A DNA stretch of 64,000 bases. Source: Tautonia sociabilis. Lineage in GTDB: Bacteria > Planctomycetota > Planctomycetia > Isosphaerales > Isosphaeraceae. The translations under genes were made by a program, and so were the position numbers. Positions 40,301 through 47,272 of the stretch are shown piece after piece (the stretch's first letter is position 1; the number at the start of each line of letters is the position of its first letter). The stretch is from assembly GCF_003977685.1 (NCBI RefSeq), contig NZ_RYZH01000011.1, forward strand, positions 62,001-126,000, given 5' to 3'. The notes under the pieces were generated by a model. It had not been told where the DNA came from. It saw only the letters and a program-made list of their open reading frames with translations, and searched no databases.

Positions 40301-41957
40301 AGTTCGGCAGGGTGTCCGGGTCCTGGGGGATGTCCGGGCTGCCGAAGAAGGAGGTGTTGACGCCATCGGGGCCGGAGACGTCGGGCTTCAGCAACAACTG
40401 CGGAGAGGAGAGCCGGTTCCCCTGCGGGTCGAAGAGATAGAAGACCGGGCCGGCGGCGCTGAAGGATTCGGACGGGATCGGCGTGGTCGTGGAGAAGGGG
40501 GGCGCGTCGTTGTAGAACACGGCCCCGACGCCGATGGTGTTCGGCGAGGTCTTGTGGCCGAAGGTGGTGGCGTAGGTGGTGCCGCCGGCATTGCCGAACT
40601 GCTGGCTCGGGGCGATGTCAGCGGAGAACTGCATGAACCGGACACGGCCGGGATCGGGGCCGGCCGTCACCCGGATGGCCAGCTGGTAGTTGCCCGGCGC
40701 GGCGACGACCTCGACCTCCTGGGGCGTGGCGCTGCCGATGTTGTTGTTGATGCCCTGGGTGACGATCTGGTTGTTGCCGTCGAGCAGGAAGAAGTCGAGG
40801 TTGGTGTCGGCCTGACCGTTGTACCAGGGATCGTCCCAGTGCAGGAGGACCAGGCCGGCGCTGTTGACCGTGACCGGCAGGGTGGTGGCGACCCCCGGGC
40901 CGGGGTCGAAATCGAGGAAGCGGCCGGTGCCGATGCCGGTGACGCTGGCGCTGACACCGCGGAAGTTCGTCTCGATTCCCCCCTGGCCGCTGTTGCCGGC
41001 GGCGCTGAGGTAGACCGCGTTGTCGTTGGTGGTGACGTCAACCACCGCCTGCCCGATCAAGCCTTCCTGGAAGACCGGGTTCTGGGCGATGCGGACGTCG
41101 TCGACGACCACGTCGGCGCCGCCGGCGCGGACGATGTTCCGCACCGCGTCGGCGTACTGGACCGGGCCGCCAATAAAGACCGTCTGGAAGGCGAGGTCGG
41201 CCCCCGGGGCGATATCGTGGATCAGTTCCAGCATCGCCCGGCCTTCGTCGGTGTTGCTCCCACCGACCGGCTCGTCCTGGAGCACGTTGATCCGGCTCCT
41301 CGCGGGCAGGTCGCCGCTGGCGATCGAGTCGGCCAAGCCTCCTTGGAAGCGGTCGACGCTGTCGGAGAGGACCCCGACGATCACCCCCGAGCCGTCCACG
41401 TTGAACGTGCTGCGGGCTACGTCGGCCCGGAGCACTTGATCTCCTTGGTTGTTCGCAATCCCCTGCTGGTCGATCACGGGGGTGTAGATCGGGTCGATGT
41501 TGCGGGTGCCGGCCAGCTCGGTGGCGGTGCGGAGCTGAGAGATGGGCAGGAAGCCCTCGACGATCCGGTAGTTGGCGTCGGTGGCGATGACCTGCATGCC
41601 CAGGTCGGTGAGCGACTTGACCACCCGATCGAACGGGAGGCTGGCGTCGGCGTAGAGGTCGATGCCAACCCGGTCGCCGCGGAAGGTGATGAACTGCCGC
41701 TTCGCGTCGAGCGTCTGCTGCAAGGCATTGCCGCCAACGCGGGAAGCCTCGTACAGCTCGGCGAGGTGCTTGCCCCCCTTGGCAAAGACCGGGCCGTCGA
41801 TCGCGGCGGCCGTCACGGCAGGCGGGGTGTTGATCATCGACGCCAGCAGCGCCCGCTGCTCCAGCGCCTCGGGCCCTCGATCGGCTCCAGCGAGCCTTCC
41901 GATGGGGCGACGACGATCCCGGCCCGCCTTCCGCTTGTCACCCTTGAAGCTGCCCAT
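31311..41957 (-). CDS. Giant exported protein: S8/S53-like peptidase domain plus Ig-like and beta-helix repeats
   Basis: A 3,548-residue probable surface protein. The start ATG has AGGAG 7 bases upstream. The N-terminus is basic and carries GPEALEQRALLA, the planctomycete LExRxLLA motif of large exported proteins. Residues about 165-600 form a subtilase-like domain: the Asp strand VIVGVLSDSVD (about 195), DEGRAMLELIHDIAPGA (about 238) where HGTH would be expected, YLSAAGNSG (about 320) for the oxyanion hole and GTSAASPNVAAVVALM (about 557) with the serine. From about 620, Ig-like domains with ELTFSKPVDPTTLQ repeat several times, then long beta-helix stretches with NNT-F-N type turns. Near 3080-3130 is a NosD/DUF1565-like helix start (ANPYPTIAAGLAVASIGDTV). 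A Gln/Gly-rich, basic tail ends the protein. The substrate or adhesive role is unknown. Confidence 0.85.
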   Translation of the reverse strand: MGSFKGDKRKAGRDRRRPIGRLAGADRGPEALEQRALLASMINTPPAVTAAAIDGPVFAKGGKHLAELYEASRVGGNALQQTLDAKRQFITFRGDRVGIDLYADASLPFDRVVKSLTDLGMQVIATDANYRIVEGFLPISQLRTATELAGTRNIDPIYTPVIDQQGIANNQGDQVLRADVARSTFNVDGSGVIVGVLSDSVDRFQGGLADSIASGDLPARSRINVLQDEPVGGSNTDEGRAMLELIHDIAPGADLAFQTVFIGGPVQYADAVRNIVRAGGADVVVDDVRIAQNPVFQEGLIGQAVVDVTTNDNAVYLSAAGNSGQGGIETNFRGVSASVTGIGTGRFLDFDPGPGVATTLPVTVNSAGLVLLHWDDPWYNGQADTNLDFFLLDGNNQIVTQGINNNIGSATPQEVEVVAAPGNYQLAIRVTAGPDPGRVRFMQFSADIAPSQQFGNAGGTTYATTFGHKTSPNTIGVGAVFYNDAPPFSTTTPIPSESFSAAGPVFYLFDPQGNRLSSPQLLLKPDVSGPDGVNTSFFGSPDIPQDPDTLPNFFGTSAASPNVAAVVALMRQLNPNVSYNVIQDALKRTAVGLNGTPGGSYDPIGGHGLVDAVAALNAVDQLRVVASNPADVATLGQAPTFIELTFSKPVDPTTLQASDLTFPVLPNGVTVSVGAPQVVNALTIRFPVEFTAPAGVSANGTYAFNLADGAITATDGSNLIGLTRAFILADQAAPRVQNTIFQGRIIVVQFSEAMRGSTITKENLMLVRTGWTGSFGRPENVVVTDDPRAVLFYDAANNRAIFDLRALPQSAMPSDIYALVVSDAVTDVAGNRLDGEFNGRFPSGNGQTGGSFAQELPRLVEAPQVANFSLTAASDTGLPGDRGTNQNRPTFSGFAVASFPSTNVGLQVAIQFFQAHTSGFDLQVGPNGQGYVGNPDLIVNTDENGFFSFQPPFDLRDGLHRVRIVVVGESENPPLPGKATQAELSFVVDSQAPLVTASSIPNESRISNLRSITLNIADPVSPADPTDPLAIPVQLDRPALDPDTATNLGNYSLINLGPDRVLGTADDADLSRFIENATFVSTTQRNQSSDPYTGRVELSFSDGLPSGRYVLVARTQEAAFSGIRDAAGNPLDNNPAQPGNQSFATFFELQPEATFITSYTAFSPSVFSPGTMAASGPRAYYEIPVPGFTPRAEAPPEVFQIDFSNTLAPRDYSNAVQLIRSANSPGSPSDGDFGLGAGGFTQVSGVTVELVNSVPGATLGQPGYLNRLVVRIPEGQTLPPDYYRLVIPNTGSEQITDIFGNVADLEFLGNERPDGDGFEVFMPDGTYRDGLTGDAVEGGSFVTGFVVVPGQRRENPADPNSRILGNIIYARPDYQDDPFLTTDDPDGSVLKPFPTLLPEAVPNLNNNGDLNSSANFGTGFNPIYDRNANNRFDRSAFFEATRVRDQGPVVIVALPGILRPVPGTTDTTQQTFVIAPPAGADPSRPENNASGSVPAQTTLVFDQGSALKLFNASLFVQNQGSALQLRGGSNPDEQVIFTSLLDDSVGGDTNNDAQDTTPGGGNWGGIIFRNYDDVSAGRDQLPGSFPIDGKLGLSGASDVMSIIDHALLRFGGGAVPQTIGTRYDTITLFNSRPAITNTTVADGAAGGGAAGGTQAAISADLDSLREDEIARGPLIRRTQLLNNSINGILIRPPVGSLQAQETDAIFYPANPTSQGGGKNFTIDDPLPYVLNSQLVLGQRLLTNTGGQTDQTVSSRLYVQPGMMVKSSFGASLATVNTSSSVNFGERTYIRQFDANPNISPADPNFVPNSIGDAKPLFTSLFDDAAETYYLDQATGTRRVIVPAGPTDNNSSNPAPAPGNVPSSLRWGSISILPGSIAAIDETEFRYGGGQIITPLTALPNRQVLDLTNDIASFLGYNAAAAGANVSITNNDFFDNFDTPIVVEPNQLLAADPTRPLLSGNPFFRGNVMERNSVNGLGIKTTPGVIIPPPNNQGDFYTEAALDDGANLTVNSVWDDTDIVHVLRGTVNLAGWSGFGNNDKPVPDPTSPEADANGFLPELQPFITLTIQSALPDTLLADGTRIARPGESMYVKLFTDTFVGNPGPGTPIDPALNQVAADNANIFGAGFNVGFDDGIDPPGPSPLIDPGYGSQLRIVGIGTNETTGQQRVPVVITSLRDNTVGPVVRGVDQSNSFFSSFNPSNAGINFDTPAPGDGGVIAFGGGSLFDYNLFDPRNGSIIDNADIRYLHRIEFQGGSIVDAFDSNASNAIDIGDNLQFQKLGLTPQLQYNAQLGWTVSNSSLDSFRDAGIFADQGFDLLARTLIGTTTPVAGGTARIGGLRGQPTNLFLVNNTISNMPVGVRVNYGANVANANADQNPAQIVLLHNTFYNNGVGFRTQAPAWNPNPNNSLSHVYFLAMNNIFDGGTIGSDPAAAAVRLEGMVATSQLLFNVFNNYSTVLDDQISQIAGAPFLGNNSPIFGDPKFLDPANGNFFLQSGSAAIDAALSEFGPTPIGDMLYPVSNQVLDPRGGIRNTIGRTNPFGGVTIFQQDPREIVTLPGTPNRGFVDQFIPVLAGSAGSSFGPASNIATYGFAPLTGERDKEGFLRLDDPSTPNIGFGSRPFFDIGAREFRTFDPPQITTQGAPDLNGDGIGDGVFASIADPATGQLQMVSLYTPGQVAGSNRVPQEIFFQFDERVDPQTINAQTVLLQASGGDGIFGNANNPGDRTIPLSGRLAFDPDTRRLSIKLGAGNLLLSNDLYRIVLVGSGGNVIRDPQGNALDGENLGPNGLPLALPSGDGFPGGNFILPFTIDTRAPSIVPGSFGLASPSDPTLQITNGNPPTFSGNVTDLFPPVNPLIGQQVTLDLDLDGDGVFERLGVGTATTDATGNFTITPTQALSPDSPFNVGPDGQLGTADDTGYSRARVRITDVSGNASDPNDPNATVRFILDTRSPRIISSDPATGSRVSNGGRFRVSFTADENLSLASLMAQGAITVTGAGLDGVFNTQDDNAASIDLSSLNVEFLATSPSGPSRISFDVTGATADDIYRITVANTVTDRAGNAIVGNSTGGYTIDVVVYAATQRRTIFVGPGGTGTPTGSRANPYPTIAAGLAVASIGDTVAVLPGTYNESVTLKSLVRLVSAAPSSTDSNVVPGTPQSTIIRAPLDPNAPEVTVQGIDLLGFTDGGELDTEFRGFAVVAPLTNLVSGAIDPSSIGIRLVNSGGRYHGNVVINAGEGISVEPKSGAASNARIDSNVLAGNRTGIVVRDPNNTIAIDQPVQIVNNTIALNNGGIILYDAAINEGSPVIADVVNNIFWQNSDRAGGADTPIGIFPAVAVVRNNMFSSNPNTPLVGFNTAALGSTPNADAAYNYIGDPAFAAPRDPRPQFDGPTITLLDGNFGLTANSDAIDTADSLTAPALDFLNLGRVDIPNRGFPPFGPADMGAIEFRGSAGSGGGGIFIPPTGSTPPDDNLLFGQPSGQPNSTFQPGTGTGTGVGSAAQTAGVQPTAGKARRDREALRARLAGRQEQVNQVAPQGKRAWQDLLSRGRFRRGQ

Positions 41958-42510
41958 CGAACGACTCCTGAATGGTTCGCGCCCCCCACTCGTCCGTCGG
42001 CCGTCTTCGGCCGGCCGACGGCGCCCCGCGACGGGCGGGGAGCCTCTTCCCGGGGGAAACTCGGAGATTCGAAGCGATCGGACCCCAGTCGACTCGTTCC
42101 GGGACCAGGCCGCGGCGGCCGGCTCCCGGGCACGCTCACCCCTGGTCTCGCGCGCCAATCAATCCCTTGATCGACCGATCGGCCCCTCGGTCTTTCCGTG
42201 AGCCGGGTTCGGTCGGGACAGTTGGGGCGGTCGACACGAGAAACGAGCGCTGCATGACATGCACTCACCCAATCATTATGGCGTCGCCCTGGGCGAGTCA
42301 AGTCCCGGTCCCTGGGATTTTCGGGGTCGGATCGAGTTGGCGGGCAGGTGCAACAATCCCTCGGGCCGGGCCGTCCCAACGCCCGGGCACGAAGGGAGTG
42401 TGCGGCCCGTCGGGCCGGTGTCAAGCGGCCGAATTCGGGAGTGATGGGGTCTCTCGGCGGGGAGGACGGGCTGGGGCGATTCTGGCGACGAGCGGCCTGG
42501 AGAGGGCCCC
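41958..42510. other. Intergenic region upstream of giant gene
   Basis: About 550 bases with no supported gene. It contains the start region of the giant gene, whose promoter must lie here. There are somewhat AT-richer bases near 42240-42300 (GACATGCACTCACC and CAATCATTATGG), but no promoter or operator can be named. Confidence 0.4.
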
Positions 42511-43146
42511 TCAGCGGGGGGAGCTCGGCACCGGGATTCCCAAGGCCCGGAGGTCGGCAGCGAGGGTCGGGGTGTCGACGTAGTGCACGCCGATCAGGCC
42601 GGCCTGGCGGGCGCCCTCGACGTTCTCGGGCAGGTCGTCGATGAAGACGCAGTCGGCCGGAGGCGCTCCGGCGGCCTCGGCGCAGGCGAGGAAGAACTCG
42701 GGAGCCGGTTTGACGTGGCCCACCTCGAACGAGAGGACCAGGTGGTCGAAGAGCGCGAGCGTCTCGGCGAACTGTCGACGGAAGTGATTCGAGTGCAGTG
42801 GGTTGGTGTTCGATCCGAGGATCAGGCGGTGCCCGTTGTCGGCCAGGGCCCGGATCAGGGGGACGATCGACTCATTGGGCCAGAAGATGTCGGCCCAGGC
42901 GGCGGCGAACTCGTCGACCGGGAGGTCGACCCCCAGGAGCCGGCTCGCCGCTCGGCAGAACTGCTCGGATCCCATCCGGCCCGACTCGAAGGCGAGGAGA
43001 GGCTCGGCCAGCCCGGCCCGACGGGCGGTCTCCAGGAGGGAGGAGCCGTCCAGGCCTCGAGGACGCCCGATCGCCTCGCAGGCTCGAGCGTAGTCGAAGA
43101 AGGCGACGACGTTGCCGAAGTCGAAGACGAGGGCGGGATGGGGCAT
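42511..43146 (-). CDS. HAD-superfamily hydrolase, YihX-like
   Basis: A 211-residue phosphatase of the HAD-IA group. The nucleophile motif is LVFDFGNVVAFFD, the D-x-G-N-V variant seen in YihX glucose-1-phosphate phosphatases. Motif II is LILGSNTNPLHS, motif III lies in HVKPAPEFFLACAE (lysine), and motif IV is CVFIDDLPENVEGARQAG. The ATG at MPHPALVF is the start because similarity begins there. It is 310 bases downstream of the transhydrogenase gene and may not belong to that operon. The substrate is not determined. Confidence 0.87.
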   Translation of the reverse strand: MPHPALVFDFGNVVAFFDYARACEAIGRPRGLDGSSLLETARRAGLAEPLLAFESGRMGSEQFCRAASRLLGVDLPVDEFAAAWADIFWPNESIVPLIRALADNGHRLILGSNTNPLHSNHFRRQFAETLALFDHLVLSFEVGHVKPAPEFFLACAEAAGAPPADCVFIDDLPENVEGARQAGLIGVHYVDTPTLAADLRALGIPVPSSPR

Positions 43147-43456
43147 GGCGCAGGGATTCCGGAAGCGGGGTGTGCCTCGGATGGAGGGGGACGTTCCCAG
43201 GGCCGCGATCGAGGATTCCGGAGCGTCTCGGGGTTCGGGGAACGGGACGATGGGGTCGATCCGATCGCGGAGCGCCGCCCCCTGAGGAGAGAAGGGGCCG
43301 AAACCCTCTGGGAACGCCCCGATGATCGGGGAAGCGATCGGGCAGACTTGGGGAAACGAGGGTGGCGCTCTCCCAAGACGCTGCGCCGAGCTTCCCAAGT
43401 TTGGGGGGAGCGCGGTGCGAGCCGGGAGTCGTTCGGGGCCAGGAATCGACGAGGCC
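43147..43456. other. Intergenic region upstream of HAD gene
   Basis: No gene supported. GCGCTCTCCCAA (43365-43376) and TTGGGGGGAGCGC (43401-43413) can pair imperfectly around a 24-base loop, which might terminate the upstream operon. Nothing else is evident. Confidence 0.35.
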
Positions 43457-44884
43457 TCAGGAGGGCTGGCCGGCTCGCTTACGGGCTCGGCGGCCGAGGG
43501 CGTCGTAGGTGGCGTACTTGTAGGTCTCCGAGAGGGTTGGATAGTTGTAGCAGGCTCGGATGAACAGCTCGGCGCCGGCCTCGGCGTGCAGGGCGGTGAG
43601 ACCGATGTGGACGAGCTCGGTGGCGGCTTCGCCGATGACGTGGACGCCCAGGAGCTTCATCGTCTCCTCGTGGAAGATCAGCTTGAGGAAGCCGTTTGTG
43701 TCGCCGATGATCTGGCCTCGGGCGTTCGCCTCGTAGGAGGCTTTGCCGACGACGTAGGGGATTCCCTGGGCGAGCAGGTCGCGCTCGGTGGGGCCGACCA
43801 TGGAGCACTCGGGGATGGTGTAGATGCCCGAGGGGAGCAGGTCGGACAGGTCTCGTTGGAATTCGAGCCCGAAGGCGTGGATCATCGCGATGCGGCCCTG
43901 CTCCATGGCGGTGGAGGCCAGGCCGGGGCCCTTGATCACGTCCCCGGCGGCGTAGACGTAGGGGACGCTGGTCTGGAAGGTCGGGTCGACGTTGATGCGG
44001 CCCCGCTCGTCGATCTCGACGCCGAGCCGCTCCAGGCCGAGGCTCGCGGTATTGCCGGAGCGGCCGGAGGAGATGAGCACGAGGTCGGGAGTCAACGTCG
44101 CGCCGGACTCCAGGTTCAGCGCGAGGACCTGCCCTCGGCGATCGACGCGCTGGACGCCGTCGCCGAGGAAGAATCGCACCCCGAGCCGGCCCATCTCCTT
44201 CATCAGGGCGTCGGAGATCTCCTCGTCCATGAAGGTGAGGACGCGCTCTCGCGTTTCGACGAGGGAGACGCGGCTGCCCATGATCGCGAACATGCAGGCG
44301 TATTCGCAGCCGATGACGCCACCGCCGACGACGACGAGTTCGCGGGGGATGTCGGGGATGTTGAGGATGCTGTCGGAGTCGACGATGCGGGGGTCGTCGA
44401 TCCGGAAGGCGGCCGGGCGGTAGGGGGCGGAGCCGGTGGCGATGAGGATGACCTCGCCTCGGAGCAGCGTTTCGGGGGCTCCCTTGCGTCGGACGGAGAT
44501 CGTGTGCGGTCCGGCGAAGGAGGCGGTCCCCTCGTAGAGGTCGACGCCGTGGCGGTTCATGTTGGTGAGGATGCGTTTCTGCTCGGTCCCGACGACCGCC
44601 TTGCGCCGGGACAGGAGCAGGTCGATGGAGACGTCCCCCTTCCAGCGGAATTCCAGCCCTTCAAGTTGTCGGTTGCGGAAGCCGGAGAGGAACAGGGCGG
44701 TCTCGCGCAGGGTCTTCGAGGGGAGCGTGCCCGTGTTGGCGGCGGCGCCGCCGTACACGGGGGGGGGCTCCTTCTCGACCATCGCCACGCTCTTGCCGAA
44801 GTAGGCCGCCTGAGCGGCTCCCTTCTCCCCGGCCGGTCCGGAGCCGAGGACGATCAGGTCATAGGTCCGGGGGCTCATCCGCAT
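43457..44884 (-). CDS. sthA: Soluble pyridine nucleotide transhydrogenase (SthA-like)
   Basis: FAD-dependent interconversion of NADPH + NAD+ with NADP+ + NADH in the cytoplasm. The 475-residue protein has YDLIVLGSGPAGEKGAAQAA for FAD, GGGVIGCEYACMFAIMGSRV for the nicotinamide dinucleotide, YVYAAGDVIKGPGLASTAMEQG and a C-terminal dimerisation domain. The disulphide site of related reductases (CxxxxC) reads GGAAANTGTLPSKTL, so the active-site cysteines are missing, as expected for a transhydrogenase and not for dihydrolipoamide or mercury reductase. It is the last member of the minus-strand redox run, 63 bases after the CNB-ferredoxin gene. The ATG two codons downstream is also possible. Confidence 0.9.
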   Translation of the reverse strand: MRMSPRTYDLIVLGSGPAGEKGAAQAAYFGKSVAMVEKEPPPVYGGAAANTGTLPSKTLRETALFLSGFRNRQLEGLEFRWKGDVSIDLLLSRRKAVVGTEQKRILTNMNRHGVDLYEGTASFAGPHTISVRRKGAPETLLRGEVILIATGSAPYRPAAFRIDDPRIVDSDSILNIPDIPRELVVVGGGVIGCEYACMFAIMGSRVSLVETRERVLTFMDEEISDALMKEMGRLGVRFFLGDGVQRVDRRGQVLALNLESGATLTPDLVLISSGRSGNTASLGLERLGVEIDERGRINVDPTFQTSVPYVYAAGDVIKGPGLASTAMEQGRIAMIHAFGLEFQRDLSDLLPSGIYTIPECSMVGPTERDLLAQGIPYVVGKASYEANARGQIIGDTNGFLKLIFHEETMKLLGVHVIGEAATELVHIGLTALHAEAGAELFIRACYNYPTLSETYKYATYDALGRRARKRAGQPS

Positions 44885-44947
44885 CTCGATCCGAAGGGGG
44901 GGCGAGGAACCCGGGCGGGTCCCTCGGCGATCGATGTCCGAAGGGCA

Positions 44948-47254
44948 TTATCGCACCGGAGGGGGGGTGGCGACGATGCCGATCTCCCGGGCCAGATCGC
45001 TTCCCTTCATGCGGTGGGCGGCGTCGTGTGGACAGGCGTAGACGCAACTGGGTTGGCCGTCGAGCTCCCGGCAGAGGTCGCAGGTGGTGGCCTTCTGCTG
45101 GAGCACGGGGACCTTACGCCGGAGTTCCTCGTCGAAGACGTTCTGCCCGGTCGGGAACGGGTGCATGTTGATGTTGCCGTAGGGGCAATTCTCGGCGCAC
45201 TTGCCGCAGCCGATGCACCAGTCCTCGATGATGATCTCCAGCGACCCCCGGCGGCGGATCGAGTTGACGGGGCAGCCGACCATGCAATAGGGGTCGAGGC
45301 AGGAGCGGCAGGAGCTGGCGACGAGGAATCGGTCGAACCGCAGTCCCTCCCGGATCAGCCGGGTGACGCCGCCATGAGAATCGGCGCAGGCCTTGGTGCA
45401 CTCGTCGCAGCGGGTGCATTTCTCCAGGTCGAGGACCAGCACGCTCTGGGCGTTCATCAGCCCCTGCTGGAGGAAGTCTCCGAGGGAGTCCTCGTTGACC
45501 TGCCGGAGCATCCGCTCGTTCTGCTTGAGGATGGTGATGGCGTAGTCGATGAACGATTTCTGGACGGAGGGGAACTGCTCGAGCAGCAGACGGAAATCCT
45601 CCCCCTTGATCTTCACTAGGTCGACGTGGTCGAGCGCCGTGCAGGTGGCGGTGCGGATGCCGGGGGGAGCGAGGTCCCGGATCTCGGGGATGTGGCCCAT
45701 CAGGCCGATCTCGCCGAACGACTTGCCGGGTCCGAAGTAGGTGAGGACGAACTCTCCCCCGGGGCGCTCCTGGGAGACTTTCACGAAGCCGATGCGGATG
45801 AGGTAATAGGCGTCGGCCGGGTCTCCCTGGCGGAAGATGACCTCGCCGTTGTTGACCCGGACGAGATCGACTCGGGGACGGAGGAACTCGACGAGCTTCT
45901 TGAACTCGTCCTCGTTCTTGACCATTCGGGCGAAGACGGTGGCGCCCCGGAGGTGGTTGTCGAGCGCGTTCTGGCGGTAGCGCTCGTCGAGCTGGGCCTT
46001 GGAGAACTTGCCGCGTTGGAGGATGTACAGGACGTTGCGGCCGACTTCCAGCAGCGTGCAGTCGGTCTGGGCGACGACGGTGGCCGATCGGGGATAGGAG
46101 CTCATGCAAGCCATCTCGCCGAAGATGGCGCCGGGGCCCATGGTGGCGACGGGCTTGTCGTAGCGGAGGACGACGGGGGCGTCGATGGAGATGAACTCGG
46201 TGTCCATCTCCTCGTCGCGGCGGTCTTCCCCCCGGCCGGCGAGCAGGCTGTTGCGCACCAGGGCGAAGGGGTTCCAGGAGCCGGCTCCGCGGTGGTTCTT
46301 CACGTGTTTGAACGGGGAGCTGATGAAGATCTCGACCTCACCGTCCTCGATGTAGTAGGCGGTGGCGTCGTAATCCCCCTCCCGGCAGATGACGTCCCCC
46401 TTACGGAAGTGCTTGCGGACGACGGCTCCTTCGTTGAAATCGAGAAATGCCTTGGAGACGCCGGTGAAGAGCGGGTGCGCCGCCAGCTCCTCGGCCGGGA
46501 CAGTGCCGGCGGGGGGGCGGGAGAGGACATGGTGCTTGCTCAGCAGGGCGCCGGTGGGGCAGGAGATCATGCACTCGCCGCAGGCGACGCAGGAGGAGTC
46601 TCCCATCGGGTCGTCGAGGTCGAAGGCGATGCGAGTCTTGTAGCCCTTGCCGGTGCGGCCGATGACGTGGTTGTTGCGGATGTCGTTGCAGGCCCGGATG
46701 CAGCGGTCGCAGAGGATACAGGCGTTGTGGTCGACGGCGATGACCATTGACGACTCGTCGATCGGCTTCTCGCGGCGGGATCGGGAGAAGCGGGGGTTCT
46801 CGACGCCGAGCCGCTCGGCCAGCTCGATTAGCTCGTCGTTGCCCTCGCCCCGGCTCTGGCCTTGCTTGGTCAGGCGGGCGGCTCGGGCGGCCTCGGGGTC
46901 GGGGTAGTCGGCCAGGAGCAGTTCGGTGAGCATGGAGACGGCGTTGCGGACGCGATCGCTCGTCTCGTGGGTTCGCACCTCCATCCCCTCGGCGACCTCG
47001 CGCTGGCAGGCGGGGGCGAGGCGGAATTCCTGGCGGCCGTTGACGCTGACGTCGACGGTGCAGACACGGCAGACGGCCACCGGGGTCATGTGCTCGCGGT
47101 GGCAGAGGATGGGAATCGGGTTGCGGTCGCCCGCCTGCTTGACGAAGGCCCGGGTGGCCGCGTCATAGATGGTCGTGCCCGCTGGGACCGAGACCTTGCG
47201 GCCGTCGATGGTCAGCGAGACGGGAGGGGCGCCGTTGCCGTTGGCCGAGCTCAT
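44948..47254 (-). CDS. Fused NuoG-like / cyclic-nucleotide-binding / four-cluster ferredoxin protein
   Basis: A 768-residue soluble protein with an unusual domain order. Residues 12-95 form a NuoG/HoxU-type [2Fe-2S] domain (C51, C62, C65, C83). The His-Cys3 cluster of NuoG that should follow is absent. Residues 179-232 hold two [4Fe-4S] motifs (C179-189, C222-232). Residues about 256-415 and 435-560 are two cyclic-nucleotide-binding domains; both keep the phosphate-cassette Glu and Arg, in FGEMACMSSYPRSATVVA (E380, R389) and FGEIGLMGH ... IRTATCTA (E515, R534). The first has a charged 50-residue insertion (about 315-365). Residues 613-741 have sixteen Cys in four [4Fe-4S] motifs as in DmsB/NrfC-type electron-transfer subunits. 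It lies 18 bases after the NuoEF fusion, its obvious partner. I infer an electron relay whose flow may be set by cAMP, c-di-GMP or another ligand. Confidence 0.85.
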   Translation of the reverse strand: MSSANGNGAPPVSLTIDGRKVSVPAGTTIYDAATRAFVKQAGDRNPIPILCHREHMTPVAVCRVCTVDVSVNGRQEFRLAPACQREVAEGMEVRTHETSDRVRNAVSMLTELLLADYPDPEAARAARLTKQGQSRGEGNDELIELAERLGVENPRFSRSRREKPIDESSMVIAVDHNACILCDRCIRACNDIRNNHVIGRTGKGYKTRIAFDLDDPMGDSSCVACGECMISCPTGALLSKHHVLSRPPAGTVPAEELAAHPLFTGVSKAFLDFNEGAVVRKHFRKGDVICREGDYDATAYYIEDGEVEIFISSPFKHVKNHRGAGSWNPFALVRNSLLAGRGEDRRDEEMDTEFISIDAPVVLRYDKPVATMGPGAIFGEMACMSSYPRSATVVAQTDCTLLEVGRNVLYILQRGKFSKAQLDERYRQNALDNHLRGATVFARMVKNEDEFKKLVEFLRPRVDLVRVNNGEVIFRQGDPADAYYLIRIGFVKVSQERPGGEFVLTYFGPGKSFGEIGLMGHIPEIRDLAPPGIRTATCTALDHVDLVKIKGEDFRLLLEQFPSVQKSFIDYAITILKQNERMLRQVNEDSLGDFLQQGLMNAQSVLVLDLEKCTRCDECTKACADSHGGVTRLIREGLRFDRFLVASSCRSCLDPYCMVGCPVNSIRRRGSLEIIIEDWCIGCGKCAENCPYGNINMHPFPTGQNVFDEELRRKVPVLQQKATTCDLCRELDGQPSCVYACPHDAAHRMKGSDLAREIGIVATPPPVR

Positions 47255-47272
47255 CGGGGGATCGCTCCTCGG

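Noticed and set aside
35109..42170. A 2,353-codon open frame on the plus strand opposite the giant gene (and a 1,228-codon one at 31131-34817)
   Set aside because: Product is low-complexity Val/Asp/Gly/Glu-rich text with no domains; it mirrors the codon bias of the minus-strand gene, which has clear domains, a ribosome site and an LExRxLLA N-terminus.
43457..44884. Dihydrolipoamide dehydrogenase or mercuric reductase
   Set aside because: The redox CxxxxC disulphide is absent (GGAAANTGT), which fits soluble transhydrogenase.
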